A stretch of DNA of 64,000 bases from Butyricimonas muris (GTDB lineage: Bacteria > Bacteroidota > Bacteroidia > Bacteroidales > Marinifilaceae): positions 310,001 to 374,000 of the forward strand of contig NZ_JBKEIT010000002.1 of NCBI RefSeq assembly GCF_046365375.1. The letters are read 5' to 3'. Positions 41,642 through 51,300 of the stretch are shown in pieces (within the stretch, counting starts at the first letter, position 1; the number at the start of each line of letters is the position of its first letter). Both the position numbers and the translations under genes were made by a program. The notes beneath the pieces were generated by a model that saw only the letters and a program-made list of their open reading frames with translations, was not told where the DNA came from and did not search any database.

Positions 41642-42190
41642 ATGGCTGAACTACAAAAAAGATGGTATGTACTTCGAACCATTGGAGGTAAAGAGAAGAA
41701 GGTAAAGGAGTACATCGAAAATGAAATCGCCAGTTTAGGGCTTCAGGAATACGTTTCTCAGGTTTTGGTGCCTGCCGAGAAGGTGTATCAAGTACGTAAC
41801 GGGAAAAAGTATAGCAGTGAGCGAAACCTTTACCCGGGTTATGTGTTGATTGAAGCCGCGCTCGTTGGAGAAATCCCCCACATACTTCGTGACATCACGA
41901 ACGTGATAGGCTTCCTGGGGGAAACCAAAGGAGGAGATCCTGTGCCGATGCGTCAAGCGGAGGTAAACCGGATACTCGGTACGGTGGATGAACTTGCGGA
42001 ACAACCAGAAGAAATAAGCATTCCTTATTTCGTTGGCGAGTCGGTTAAAGTGACTGACGGACCGTTTAATGGTTTTACCGGCATGATAGAGGAGGTGAAT
42101 TCTGACAAGAAACGCTTGAAAGTAATAGTCAAGATTTTCGGACGGAAAACGCCACTTGAATTGAGTTTCATGCAGGTAGAAAAAGAATAA
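41642..42190 (+). CDS. nusG: Transcription termination/antitermination factor NusG
   Basis: A 182-residue protein with NGN domain (KRWYVLRTIGGKEKKVKEYIE, RNLYPGYVLIE) and C-terminal KOW domain (VGESVKVTDGPFNGFTGMIEEV). It couples RNA polymerase to Rho or the ribosome. In the standard place between secE and rplK. Confidence 0.96.
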   Translation: MAELQKRWYVLRTIGGKEKKVKEYIENEIASLGLQEYVSQVLVPAEKVYQVRNGKKYSSERNLYPGYVLIEAALVGEIPHILRDITNVIGFLGETKGGDPVPMRQAEVNRILGTVDELAEQPEEISIPYFVGESVKVTDGPFNGFTGMIEEVNSDKKRLKVIVKIFGRKTPLELSFMQVEKE

Positions 42191-42213
42191 CAATTATTTG
42201 ATTAAAAACAATC

Positions 42214-42651
42214 ATGGCAAAACAAGTTGAAGCTATTATCAAGCTGCAAATTAAAGCCGGAGCTGCAAACCCGTCCCCTCCAGTAGGACCGGCGTTAGGT
42301 TCTAAGGGAGTCAATATCATGGACTTCTGCAAGCAATTCAACGCTAGAACACAGGAGATGGCAGGCAAAATCATCCCGGTAATTATACAGGTGTATGGTG
42401 ATAAGTCGTTTGATTTTATTACAAAACAACCTCCTGTTGCTATTCAGCTTTTGGAAGTTGCTAAACTTAAATCCGGATCCGCGGAGCCCAATCGCAAGAA
42501 AGTGGCTTCTATCACTTGGGAACAGGTGAGAGCTATTGCCACGGACAAGATGAAAGATTTGAACGCTTTCGAGATTGAAAAAGCAATGAGTATGGTAGCT
42601 GGTACCGCCAGAAGTATGGGTATTACCGTAACCGGTGACAGACCTTTTTAA
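42214..42651 (+). CDS. rplK: Ribosomal protein uL11
   Basis: A 145-residue 50S stalk-base protein. Diagnostic N-terminal domain IKLQIKAGAANPSPPVGPALG and C-terminal rRNA-binding helix region (AFEIEKAMSMVAGTARSMGI). Complete. Confidence 0.98.
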   Translation: MAKQVEAIIKLQIKAGAANPSPPVGPALGSKGVNIMDFCKQFNARTQEMAGKIIPVIIQVYGDKSFDFITKQPPVAIQLLEVAKLKSGSAEPNRKKVASITWEQVRAIATDKMKDLNAFEIEKAMSMVAGTARSMGITVTGDRPF

Positions 42652-42675
42652 TGAACTTGTAACACTTCAAACGTA

Positions 42676-43371
42676 ATGAGTAAACTGACAAAAAATAAGA
42701 AGTTAGCTTTAGCGAAGATCGAAGGTGGAAAGGTATACTCTATCGACGAGGCCGCACAGCTTGTGAAAGAAGTAACTTTCACGAAGTTTGATGCGTCAGT
42801 TGACATGGACGTTCGACTGGGTGTAGACCCGCGTAAGGCCAATCAAATGGTGCGCGGTGTATGTACTTTACCTCACGGTACCGGAAAGCAAGTAAGAGTT
42901 TTGGTTTTGTGTACTCCTGACAAGGAAGAAGAAGCTAAAGCAGCCGGAGCCGATTACGTGGGCTTGGACGATTATATCGAGAAATTGAAAGGCGGCTGGA
43001 CCGACATCGATATTATCATCACGATGCCTTCTGTAATGGGTAAAGTAGGAGCTCTTGGTAGAATTTTGGGTCCTCGTGGATTGATGCCTAACCCGAAGAG
43101 TGGTACGGTAACCCCGGAAATCGGGAAAGCTGTTACTGAGGTTAAAGCAGGTAAGATCGACTTTAAGGTTGACAAATTCGGTATTATTCACGCTTCTATT
43201 GGTAAAGTAACATTCGAGCCGGAGAAGATTATGGAGAACGCGAGAGAATTCTTGAGCGTGATCAATAAACTGAAACCGACTGCAGCGAAAGGTACTTATA
43301 TCAAGAGCGTGTATCTGTCAAGTACGATGAGTCCCGGTATTCAAGTAGAACCAAAGACATTACTTGATTAA
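42676..43371 (+). CDS. rplA: Ribosomal protein uL1
   Basis: A 231-residue L1-stalk protein with conserved FDASVDMDVRLGVDPRKANQMVRG-type start, GRILGPRGLMPNPKSGTV and the C-terminal YIKSVYLSSTMSPGI. In other bacteria L1 represses its own operon; I see no clear L1 target here. Confidence 0.98.
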   Translation: MSKLTKNKKLALAKIEGGKVYSIDEAAQLVKEVTFTKFDASVDMDVRLGVDPRKANQMVRGVCTLPHGTGKQVRVLVLCTPDKEEEAKAAGADYVGLDDYIEKLKGGWTDIDIIITMPSVMGKVGALGRILGPRGLMPNPKSGTVTPEIGKAVTEVKAGKIDFKVDKFGIIHASIGKVTFEPEKIMENAREFLSVINKLKPTAAKGTYIKSVYLSSTMSPGIQVEPKTLLD

Positions 43372-43400
43372 TGTAGTAATCTAAAAAGGACTTCAGTAGT

Positions 43401-43919
43401 ATGAAAAAAGAAGATAAAAAAGTCGTAATAGAGACCTTAACCGAGCAAGTGAATACTTACAAGCATTTGTATGTTAGTGATATTTCAGGACTTGACGCTG
43501 TGGACACACAGGCTTTACGTCGGGCTTGTTTCAACGCTAATATCAAGTTGGTGCAAGTAAAGAATACCTTGTTGAGAAAGGCTTTGGAAAACGCTAACAA
43601 CAATTACGAGGAGCTTTTCTCCGTGTTAAAAGGAGATAGCGCTATCATGTTGAGCGATACCGGGAACGGTCCTGCCAAACTGATTAAAGAGTTTCGCAAG
43701 GGCAAAGACAAACCGCTGTTCAAAGGTGCTTTCGTAGAGGAATGTACTTATGTTGGTGAAGACCAGCTTGAGTCACTGATCAGTATCAAGTCCAGAGACG
43801 AGTTGATCGCGGACATCATCGCGATGTTGCAATCACCGATGCAGAATGTTATTTCAGCATTGCAATCCGGACAAAATACGATCGCCGGTGTTGTTAAAAC
43901 ACTTTCTGAAAAAGAATAA
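43401..43919 (+). CDS. rplJ: Ribosomal protein uL10
   Basis: A 172-residue stalk protein that anchors L12 dimers through its C-terminal helix. Conserved DISGLDAVDTQALRRACFNANI and VKNTLLRKAL. The gap to rplA is only 29 bp, too short for the classic L10 leader structure. Confidence 0.97.
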   Translation: MKKEDKKVVIETLTEQVNTYKHLYVSDISGLDAVDTQALRRACFNANIKLVQVKNTLLRKALENANNNYEELFSVLKGDSAIMLSDTGNGPAKLIKEFRKGKDKPLFKGAFVEECTYVGEDQLESLISIKSRDELIADIIAMLQSPMQNVISALQSGQNTIAGVVKTLSEKE

Positions 43920-43961
43920 TTTTTATAGTTTAGTAAACAAACAATTTTAAATAGAATAGAA

Positions 43962-44336
43962 ATGGCAGATTTGAAAAAACTTGCAGAAGAGCTAGTAAAC
44001 CTTACCGTAAAAGACGTAAAAGAATTAGCTGACATTTTAAAAGAAGAGTACGGAATTGAACCTGCAGCTGCTGCTGTGGCTGTTGCTGCTCCTGCAGCCG
44101 GTGGTGCTGCCGCTGAAGCTGAACAAACTGAATTCGATGTTATTTTGAAATCAGCAGGTGCAGCTAAATTAGCCGTAGTTAAATTGGTTAAAGAATTGAC
44201 CGGTCTTGGTTTGAAAGAAGCTAAAGAAGTAGTTGACAAGGCTCCGGCTCCATTGAAAGAAAAAGTTTCTAAAGAAGAAGCTAACTCATTGAAAGCTCAA
44301 TTAGAAGAAGCAGGAGCTGAAGTTGAACTTAAATAA
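43962..44336 (+). CDS. rplL: Ribosomal protein bL12 (L7/L12)
   Basis: A 124-residue acidic stalk protein: N-terminal dimerisation domain, Ala-rich hinge (about 36-52) and factor-binding C-terminal domain (AAKLAVVKLVKELTGLGLKEAKEVVD). Highly biased codon use. A hairpin follows before rpoB. Confidence 0.98.
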   Translation: MADLKKLAEELVNLTVKDVKELADILKEEYGIEPAAAAVAVAAPAAGGAAAEAEQTEFDVILKSAGAAKLAVVKLVKELTGLGLKEAKEVVDKAPAPLKEKVSKEEANSLKAQLEEAGAEVELK

Positions 44337-44359
44337 GGTATAAAACCGGTAGGTTTTTA

Positions 44360-44395
44360 GGTTTAGAGTCTTACGCGGACTCTAAACCATTTTGT
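44360..44395 (+). terminator. Attenuator hairpin between rplL and rpoB
   Basis: GGTTTAGAGTC (44360-44370) pairs perfectly with GACTCTAAACC (44378-44388), then ATTTTGTTGTT. As in other bacteria, partial termination here would lower rpoBC expression relative to L12. Confidence 0.75.
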
Positions 44396-44429
44396 TGTTA
44401 TGATTGTTTAGGTTCAAAAAAAATAATAG

Positions 44430-47400
44430 ATGTCTTCATATAATTCAAACAATAGAATAAGCTTTGCATCGATAAAAAATCAGCTGGAATACCCTGATTT
44501 TCTTGAGGTGCAGTTGAAGTCTTTCAAGGACTTTTTTCAATTAGGTACCACGCCTGAGAACAGAAAGAATGAAGGCCTTTACACGGTTTTCAAGGAAAAT
44601 TTTCCTATAACTGATACACGGAACAACTTTGTTTTGGAATTTTTGGACTATTTTATAGATCCGCCCCGCTACACGATCGAGGAGTGTCTGAGTCAGGGAT
44701 TGACTTTCGGCGCACCCTTGAAAGCGAAGTTAAAGTTGTACTGTACAGACCCGGAACATGAAGATTTTGATACCGTTATCGAGGATGTATATTTAGGGAA
44801 TGTTCCTTACATGACTCCGAAGGGTACTTTCGTGATCAATGGAGCAGAGCGAGTGGTAGTTTCTCAGTTACACAGGTCTCCCGGCGTTTTCTTCGGGCAA
44901 AGTATCCACGCGAATGGTACGAAGCTTTATTCCGCGAGAATTATTCCGTTCAAGGGTTCATGGATCGAGTTCGCCACGGACATCAATAACGTGATGTACG
45001 CGTATATCGACCGGAAGAAAAAATTGCCCGTGACAACTCTTTTGAGAGCGATCGGGTTTGAAACGGATAAGGATATCCTTGAGATATTCGGTCTTGCAGA
45101 TGAAGTCAATGTTTCCCGTACGGGGTTGAAGAAAGTCGTTGGCAGACGTTTGGCTGCTCGTGTTTTGAAATCTTGGATTGAAGATTTCGTTGATGAAGAT
45201 ACCGGTGAGGTCGTTTCTATCGAGCGTAACGAGATTATCGTTGATCGTGAAACGGTACTGGAGCCTGAGCATATTGATGCAATTGTCGAATCCGGCGCGA
45301 AAACGATCCTTCTTCACAAGGAAATGCAAAACTTGGCTGATTATGCTATTATATATAACACGCTGCAAAAGGATCCCTGTAACTCAGAGAAAGAAGCCGT
45401 GTTGCATATTTACAGGCAATTGCGTAGTTCGGAGCCGCCAGATGAGGCTACTGCACGCGATGTGATCGATAAGTTGTTCTTCTCGGACAAACGTTACGAT
45501 TTGGGTGACGTGGGACGTTACAAGTTGAACAAGAAGTTGAATCTCGCGACAGACCCGGATATCCGTGTGCTGACGAAAGAGGATATTATCGAGATCATCA
45601 AATATTTGATCCGTTTGTTGAACGCCAAGACGGACGTGGATGATATCGACCACTTGAGCAACCGCCGCGTACGTACGGTTGGCGAACAATTATATAATCA
45701 ATTCGGAGTAGGGTTGGCCCGTATGGCACGTACGATTCGCGAGAGAATGAACGTGCGCGACAACGAGGTGTTTACCCCGGTTGACTTGATTAATTCGAAG
45801 ATTTTGTCTTCGGTGATTAACTCGTTCTTCGGAACGAATGCGTTGTCCCAGTTCATGGATCAAACGAATCCGCTGGCTGAGATAACCCACAAAAGACGTA
45901 TGTCCGCATTGGGACCCGGTGGTCTTTCGAGAGATCGCGCCGGATTCGAGGTGCGTGACGTGCATTACACTCACTATGGTCGTTTGTGTCCGATCGAAAC
46001 GCCCGAGGGACCGAATATCGGTTTGATTTCATCTCTCTGCGTGTACGCCAAGATCAATGACCTCGGGTTTATCGAGACTCCTTACCGTAAGGTAAATGAC
46101 GGAGTGGTGGATTTGTCCGAAGAAGGAGTGAAATATTATTCGGCGGAAGAAGAAGAAGAAAAGGTAATCGCTCAGGCTAGTTCCCCGATCAACGAAGAAG
46201 GGAAGTTTACCAATAAATGGGTAAAAGCCAGAAAGGATGCCGATTTCCCGATGGCAGCGGGTGAAGAGGTGGACATGATTGATGTTGCCCCGAACCAGAT
46301 TGCTTCTATCGCGGCTTCTTTGATTCCCTTCTTGGAGCATGATGATGCTAACCGCGCGTTGATGGGATCTAACATGATGCGTCAGGCAGTTCCGATCATT
46401 TCTCCGGAATCCCCGATCGTGGGTACCGGTTTGGAAGCTAACTTGATCAAGGATTCCAGAACACAGATCGTTGCTGAAGGTCCGGGTGTGGTTAGTTTCG
46501 TGGACGGGCGCAAGATCGTGATCAAGTATGACCGCACGGAAGAAGAGGCTTTTGTAAGTTTCGAGCCGGATACGAAAGAGTATTATTTGCCGAAATATCA
46601 ACGTACTAACCAAAGTACGACAATCACGTTGAAGCCGATCGTGAGAAAAGGCGAGCGTGTAGAAGAAGGACAGATTCTGACGGAAGGTTACTCTTCCCAG
46701 AAGGGTGAGTTGGCTCTCGGGCGTAACCTGAAAGTGGCATTCATGCCTTGGAAGGGGTACAACTACGAGGATGCTATCGTGATCTCCGAAAATATTGTTC
46801 GGAATGACGTGTTCACTTCTGTTCACGTGGACGAGTATTCTTTGGAAGTGCGTGAAACGAAACGCGGTCTTGAGGAGTTGACGGCCGATATCCCGAACGT
46901 GAGTGAAGAGGCAACGAAAGATCTGGATGAAAACGGAATCATTCGTGTCGGAGCTCGTGTACAGCCGGGAGATATCTTGATCGGTAAGATTACCCCGAAA
47001 GGTGAGTCTGACCCGAGTCCGGAAGAAAAGTTGTTGAGAGCCATCTTCGGTGACAAAGCCGGTGACGTGAAAGATGCTTCTTTGAAGGCTTCCCCGTCTT
47101 TGAAGGGTGTGATTATCGACAAGAAGCTGTTCCAACGCACGATCAGCGACCGCAAGACTAAAGCTGCCGGAAAGAATATACTGGCAGAGTTAGACGAGCA
47201 GTTCCAACGTAAAGTAGGTGATCTTACTTCTCTGTTGATCGATAAGTTGTTCGAACTGGTGAACGGTAAGACTTCACAAGGCGTGAAGAATTATTTGAAC
47301 GAGGATATTGTTCCGAAAGGCGTGAAGTTCTCGTACAAGATGCTGCAGAATATGGATTTCTTGCAGATTAACCCGAACAAGTGGACGACAGACAAGCAGA

Positions 47401-48242
47401 AGAATGATATGATCCGCGACTTGTTGCATAACTATATCATCAAGTACAAAGAGATCGAGGGACAGATCAAGCGTAAGAAATACAACGCTACTGTCGGGGA
47501 CGAACTTCCCACGGGTATCATCAAGATGGCAAAAGTTTACGTGGCTAAAAAACGTAAATTGCAAATCGGTGATAAGATGGCAGGACGTCACGGTAACAAG
47601 GGTATCGTATCCCGCGTGGTAAGAGTGGAAGATATGCCGTTCTTGGCTGACGGAACTCCGGTTGATATTTGTTTGAACCCGTTGGGTGTGCCTTCCCGTA
47701 TGAACTTGGGACAGGTATTCGAAACCGTATTGGGTTGGGCAGGTAAGAACTTGGGAGTGAAGTTCGCTACTCCTATTTTCGATGGTGCAACTCTTGAAGA
47801 TATCAATAAGTACACGGACGAAGCCGGTGTACCCAGATTCGGTACCACGTACTTGTATGACGGGGGAACGGGAGAACGTTTCGACCAGCCGGCAACCGTG
47901 GGGGTGATCTACATGTTGAAGTTGGGGCACATGGTTGACGATAAGATGCATGCTCGTTCTATCGGTCCGTACTCGTTGATTACTCAACAACCTCTTGGAG
48001 GTAAGGCTCAGTTCGGAGGTCAGCGTTTCGGAGAGATGGAGGTTTGGGCACTCGAGGCATTCGGTGCATCACATATCCTTCAGGAAATCCTGACAGTGAA
48101 GTCGGATGACGTGATGGGAAGAACGAAGACTTACGAGCATATCGTGAAAGGGGAACCTCTGCCGAATCCCGGGATTCCAGAGTCTTTCAACGTGTTGTTG
48201 CATGAGCTTCGCGGGTTAGGATTGAGCGTAAACCTAATATAA
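44430..48242 (+). CDS. rpoB: RNA polymerase beta subunit
   Basis: A 1270-residue core subunit. Rifampicin-region LSQFMDQTNPLAEITHKRR reads as the usual sensitive form (Asp, His and Ser/Arg positions intact). Also present: GPGGLSRDRAGFEVRDVHYTHYGR, MPWKGYNYEDAIVISE, GDKMAGRHGNKG and the C-terminal GGQRFGEMEVWALEAFGA. Complete. Confidence 0.99.
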   Translation: MSSYNSNNRISFASIKNQLEYPDFLEVQLKSFKDFFQLGTTPENRKNEGLYTVFKENFPITDTRNNFVLEFLDYFIDPPRYTIEECLSQGLTFGAPLKAKLKLYCTDPEHEDFDTVIEDVYLGNVPYMTPKGTFVINGAERVVVSQLHRSPGVFFGQSIHANGTKLYSARIIPFKGSWIEFATDINNVMYAYIDRKKKLPVTTLLRAIGFETDKDILEIFGLADEVNVSRTGLKKVVGRRLAARVLKSWIEDFVDEDTGEVVSIERNEIIVDRETVLEPEHIDAIVESGAKTILLHKEMQNLADYAIIYNTLQKDPCNSEKEAVLHIYRQLRSSEPPDEATARDVIDKLFFSDKRYDLGDVGRYKLNKKLNLATDPDIRVLTKEDIIEIIKYLIRLLNAKTDVDDIDHLSNRRVRTVGEQLYNQFGVGLARMARTIRERMNVRDNEVFTPVDLINSKILSSVINSFFGTNALSQFMDQTNPLAEITHKRRMSALGPGGLSRDRAGFEVRDVHYTHYGRLCPIETPEGPNIGLISSLCVYAKINDLGFIETPYRKVNDGVVDLSEEGVKYYSAEEEEEKVIAQASSPINEEGKFTNKWVKARKDADFPMAAGEEVDMIDVAPNQIASIAASLIPFLEHDDANRALMGSNMMRQAVPIISPESPIVGTGLEANLIKDSRTQIVAEGPGVVSFVDGRKIVIKYDRTEEEAFVSFEPDTKEYYLPKYQRTNQSTTITLKPIVRKGERVEEGQILTEGYSSQKGELALGRNLKVAFMPWKGYNYEDAIVISENIVRNDVFTSVHVDEYSLEVRETKRGLEELTADIPNVSEEATKDLDENGIIRVGARVQPGDILIGKITPKGESDPSPEEKLLRAIFGDKAGDVKDASLKASPSLKGVIIDKKLFQRTISDRKTKAAGKNILAELDEQFQRKVGDLTSLLIDKLFELVNGKTSQGVKNYLNEDIVPKGVKFSYKMLQNMDFLQINPNKWTTDKQKNDMIRDLLHNYIIKYKEIEGQIKRKKYNATVGDELPTGIIKMAKVYVAKKRKLQIGDKMAGRHGNKGIVSRVVRVEDMPFLADGTPVDICLNPLGVPSRMNLGQVFETVLGWAGKNLGVKFATPIFDGATLEDINKYTDEAGVPRFGTTYLYDGGTGERFDQPATVGVIYMLKLGHMVDDKMHARSIGPYSLITQQPLGGKAQFGGQRFGEMEVWALEAFGASHILQEILTVKSDDVMGRTKTYEHIVKGEPLPNPGIPESFNVLLHELRGLGLSVNLI

Positions 48243-48244
48243 TG

Positions 48245-48321
48245 GAAAATTGAAAATGGAAAATTGAAAATGGGGAAAGAAAGTCTATTAATTTTCAATT
48301 CTCAATTTTCAATTTTCAATT
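48245..48321. repeat. Palindromic repeat, AATTTTCAATT class, between rpoB and rpoC
   Basis: Left arm of GAAAATTGAAAATG units (48245-48272) and right arm of ATTTTCAATTCTCAATT units (48291-48321) are inverse copies; it fills the rpoB-rpoC gap of 91 bp. Confidence 0.85.
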
Positions 48322-48333
48322 AACAAATAAAAT

Positions 48334-51300
48334 ATGGCCTTCAGAAAAGACAATAAAGTAAAGAGTTTTACTAAAATAGCGATTGGGTTGGCTTCGCCGG
48401 AAGAGATTCTGGAACGATCCAGTGGCGCTGTACTAAAACCGGAGACGATTAACTATCGTACTTACAAGCCTGAACGTGACGGTTTGTTCTGCGAGCGTAT
48501 TTTCGGACCGGTGAAGGATTACGAATGTCATTGCGGTAAGTACAAACGTATTCGTTATAAAGGGATCGTTTGCGACCGTTGTGGTGTCGAGGTGACGGAG
48601 AAGAAGGTAAGACGTGAGCGCATGGGGCACATTCAATTGGTGGTTCCGGTGGCTCATATCTGGTATTTCAAATCATTACCGAATAAAATCGGTTACTTGT
48701 TAGGTTTGCCTTCCAAGAAACTGGATACCGTGATTTACTACGAGAGATACGTGGTGGTGAACCCGGGTATCATGGGTGATACCGGTATCAAAACAATGGA
48801 CTTTTTGACGGAGGAGGAATATCTGGATATTCTGGATAAGCTTCCGACGGATAATCAATATCTGGATGATGATGATCCGAATAAATTCATTGCTAAGATG
48901 GGTGCCGAGGCGATCTCCATGTTGTTGGAGCGTCTGGACTTGGATGATTTGTCCTATGATTTGAGAAATAAAGCGAACACGGAGACTTCTCAACAGAGAA
49001 AGAACGAAGCTTTGAAACGTTTGCAGGTTGTAGAGGCTTTCCGCGAGAGTAAAGAGATTAATAAACCGGAATGGATGATCGTGAAGGTGTTGTCTGTGAT
49101 ACCGCCCGAGTTGCGTCCGTTGGTTCCGTTGGATGGTGGTCGTTTTGCGACTTCCGATTTGAACGATTTGTACAGACGGGTAATCATCCGTAACAATCGT
49201 TTGAAGAGATTGATCGAGATCAAGGCTCCGGATGTGATCTTACGTAATGAAAAACGTATGTTGCAGGAGGCCGTGGATTCATTGTTCGATAACTCTCGTA
49301 AGTCTAACGCCGTAAAGATCGAGAATAACAGACCGTTGAAATCTTTGTCCGACAGTTTGAAAGGTAAACAAGGACGTTTCCGTCAGAACTTGTTGGGTAA
49401 GCGTGTTGACTATTCCGCGCGTTCGGTAATTGTCGTTGGGCCGGACTTGAAGATGCACGAATGTGGTATCCCGAAGGATATGGCAGCCGAATTGTACATG
49501 CCGTTTATTATCCGTAAGTTGATCGAGCGCGGTATCGTGAAGACGGTGAAGAGTGCGAAAAAGATCGTGGATCGTCGTGACCCGATTGTTTGGGACATTC
49601 TGGAAAATGTGTTGAGAGGGCATCCGGTTTTGTTGAACCGTGCGCCGACTTTGCACCGCTTGGGTATTCAGGCTTTCCAGCCGAAATTGATCGAGGGTAA
49701 GGCTATTCGTTTGCATCCTTTGGCTTGTACCGGATTTAATGCCGACTTTGACGGTGACCAGATGGCTGTGCATTTGCCGTTAGGTAACGAGGCTGTTCTG
49801 GAAGCGCAGATTTTGATGTTGTGTTCGCATAACATCTTGAATCCGGCTAACGGTGCGCCTATCACGGTACCTTCTCAAGATATGGTACTCGGTTTGTACT
49901 ATATCACGAAACCGAGAAAAGGCGTGAAAGGTGAAGGTTTGAAGTTCTATGCTCCCGAGGAAGTGATTATCGCTTTCAACGAGCGGGCTGTGGATTTGCA
50001 TGCCGAGATTGAAGTGAAAATTGATGATGTAGATAATGAAGGGAACGCGATCAACCACATGATTAAGACTACTGTCGGTCGTGTGATATTGAATCAGTTT
50101 ACCCCGAAGAATTATCCGTATATTAATACCTTGATCACGAAGAAAGCTTTGCGTGACATCATCGGTGACGTGTTCAAACGTTGCGGGGTGGATGTGACCG
50201 CCAAGTTCTTGGATGATATCAAAGACTTGGGTTACCGTAAGGCGTTCGAGGGTGGTTTGTCATTCAACTTGGGTGACGTTATCGTGCCGGAGAACAAGCA
50301 AGATTTGTTGCAGGAGGGATACGATCAAGTGGAAGAGGTGATGATGAACTATAACATGGGATTCATTACCAATAATGAAAGATATAACCAGATTATCGAT
50401 ATTTGGACACACGTGAACGCTAACTTGACTTCAACTTTGATGAAGCAGTTGGCATCTGACGATCAGGGATTCAATTCTATCTACATGATGTTGGATTCCG
50501 GAGCCCGCGGATCTCGCGAGCAGATTCGTCAGTTGGGTGGTATGCGTGGATTGATGGCGAAACCCCAAAAATCCGGAGCTACCGGTGGTCAGATTATCGA
50601 GAACCCGATTTTGGCAAACTTCAAGGAAGGGCTTTCGGTGTTGGAGTACTTCATTTCAACCCACGGTGCTCGTAAAGGTTTGGCGGATACGGCATTGAAG
50701 ACGGCAGACGCCGGATACCTGACTCGTCGTCTGGTTGACGTGGCAAATGACATCACGATTACCGAGGAAGACTGCGGTACGTTGAGAGGGGTTACCATTT
50801 CGGCTATCAAGAATAACGAGGAGATCGTATCTTCTTTGTCCGAGAGAATATTGGGACGCGTGTCCGTGCATGATATTTATCACCCGAATACCGGTGAATT
50901 GATCGTGGCATCGGGTGACGAGATCACGGAAGTGATTGCCGATATTATTGAAAAATCACCGATCGAGCGAGTTGAAGTACGTTCTGTACTGACTTGTGAG
51001 GCGAAGAAAGGAGTTTGTGCTAAATGTTATGGACGTAACCTTGCTACCAGCCGTATGGTTGAGAAAGGTGAGGCTGTCGGAGTTATTGCGGCACAGTCTA
51101 TTGGTGAGCCGGGTACCCAGTTGACATTGAGAACTTTCCACGTGGGAGGTACTGCCGGAAATATTTCCAGCGAGAACTCGTTGAAAGCGAAATATGACGG
51201 TTATATCGAGTATGAGGAATTGCGTTCTGTCGAGCATGTGTTGGATAACGGAACGACTTGTGACGTTGTTGTCGGACGTTTGACGGAGTTGCGCATTCTG

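Noticed and set aside
43372..43400. L10-type autoregulatory leader before rplJ
   Set aside because: Only 29 bp separate rplA and rplJ, too short for the known L10 leader fold.
46029..47135. Long open frame (368 codons) antisense to rpoB
   Set aside because: It is a mirror of the biased rpoB codons; the rpoB product is complete and highly conserved, and the antisense product has no recognisable features.
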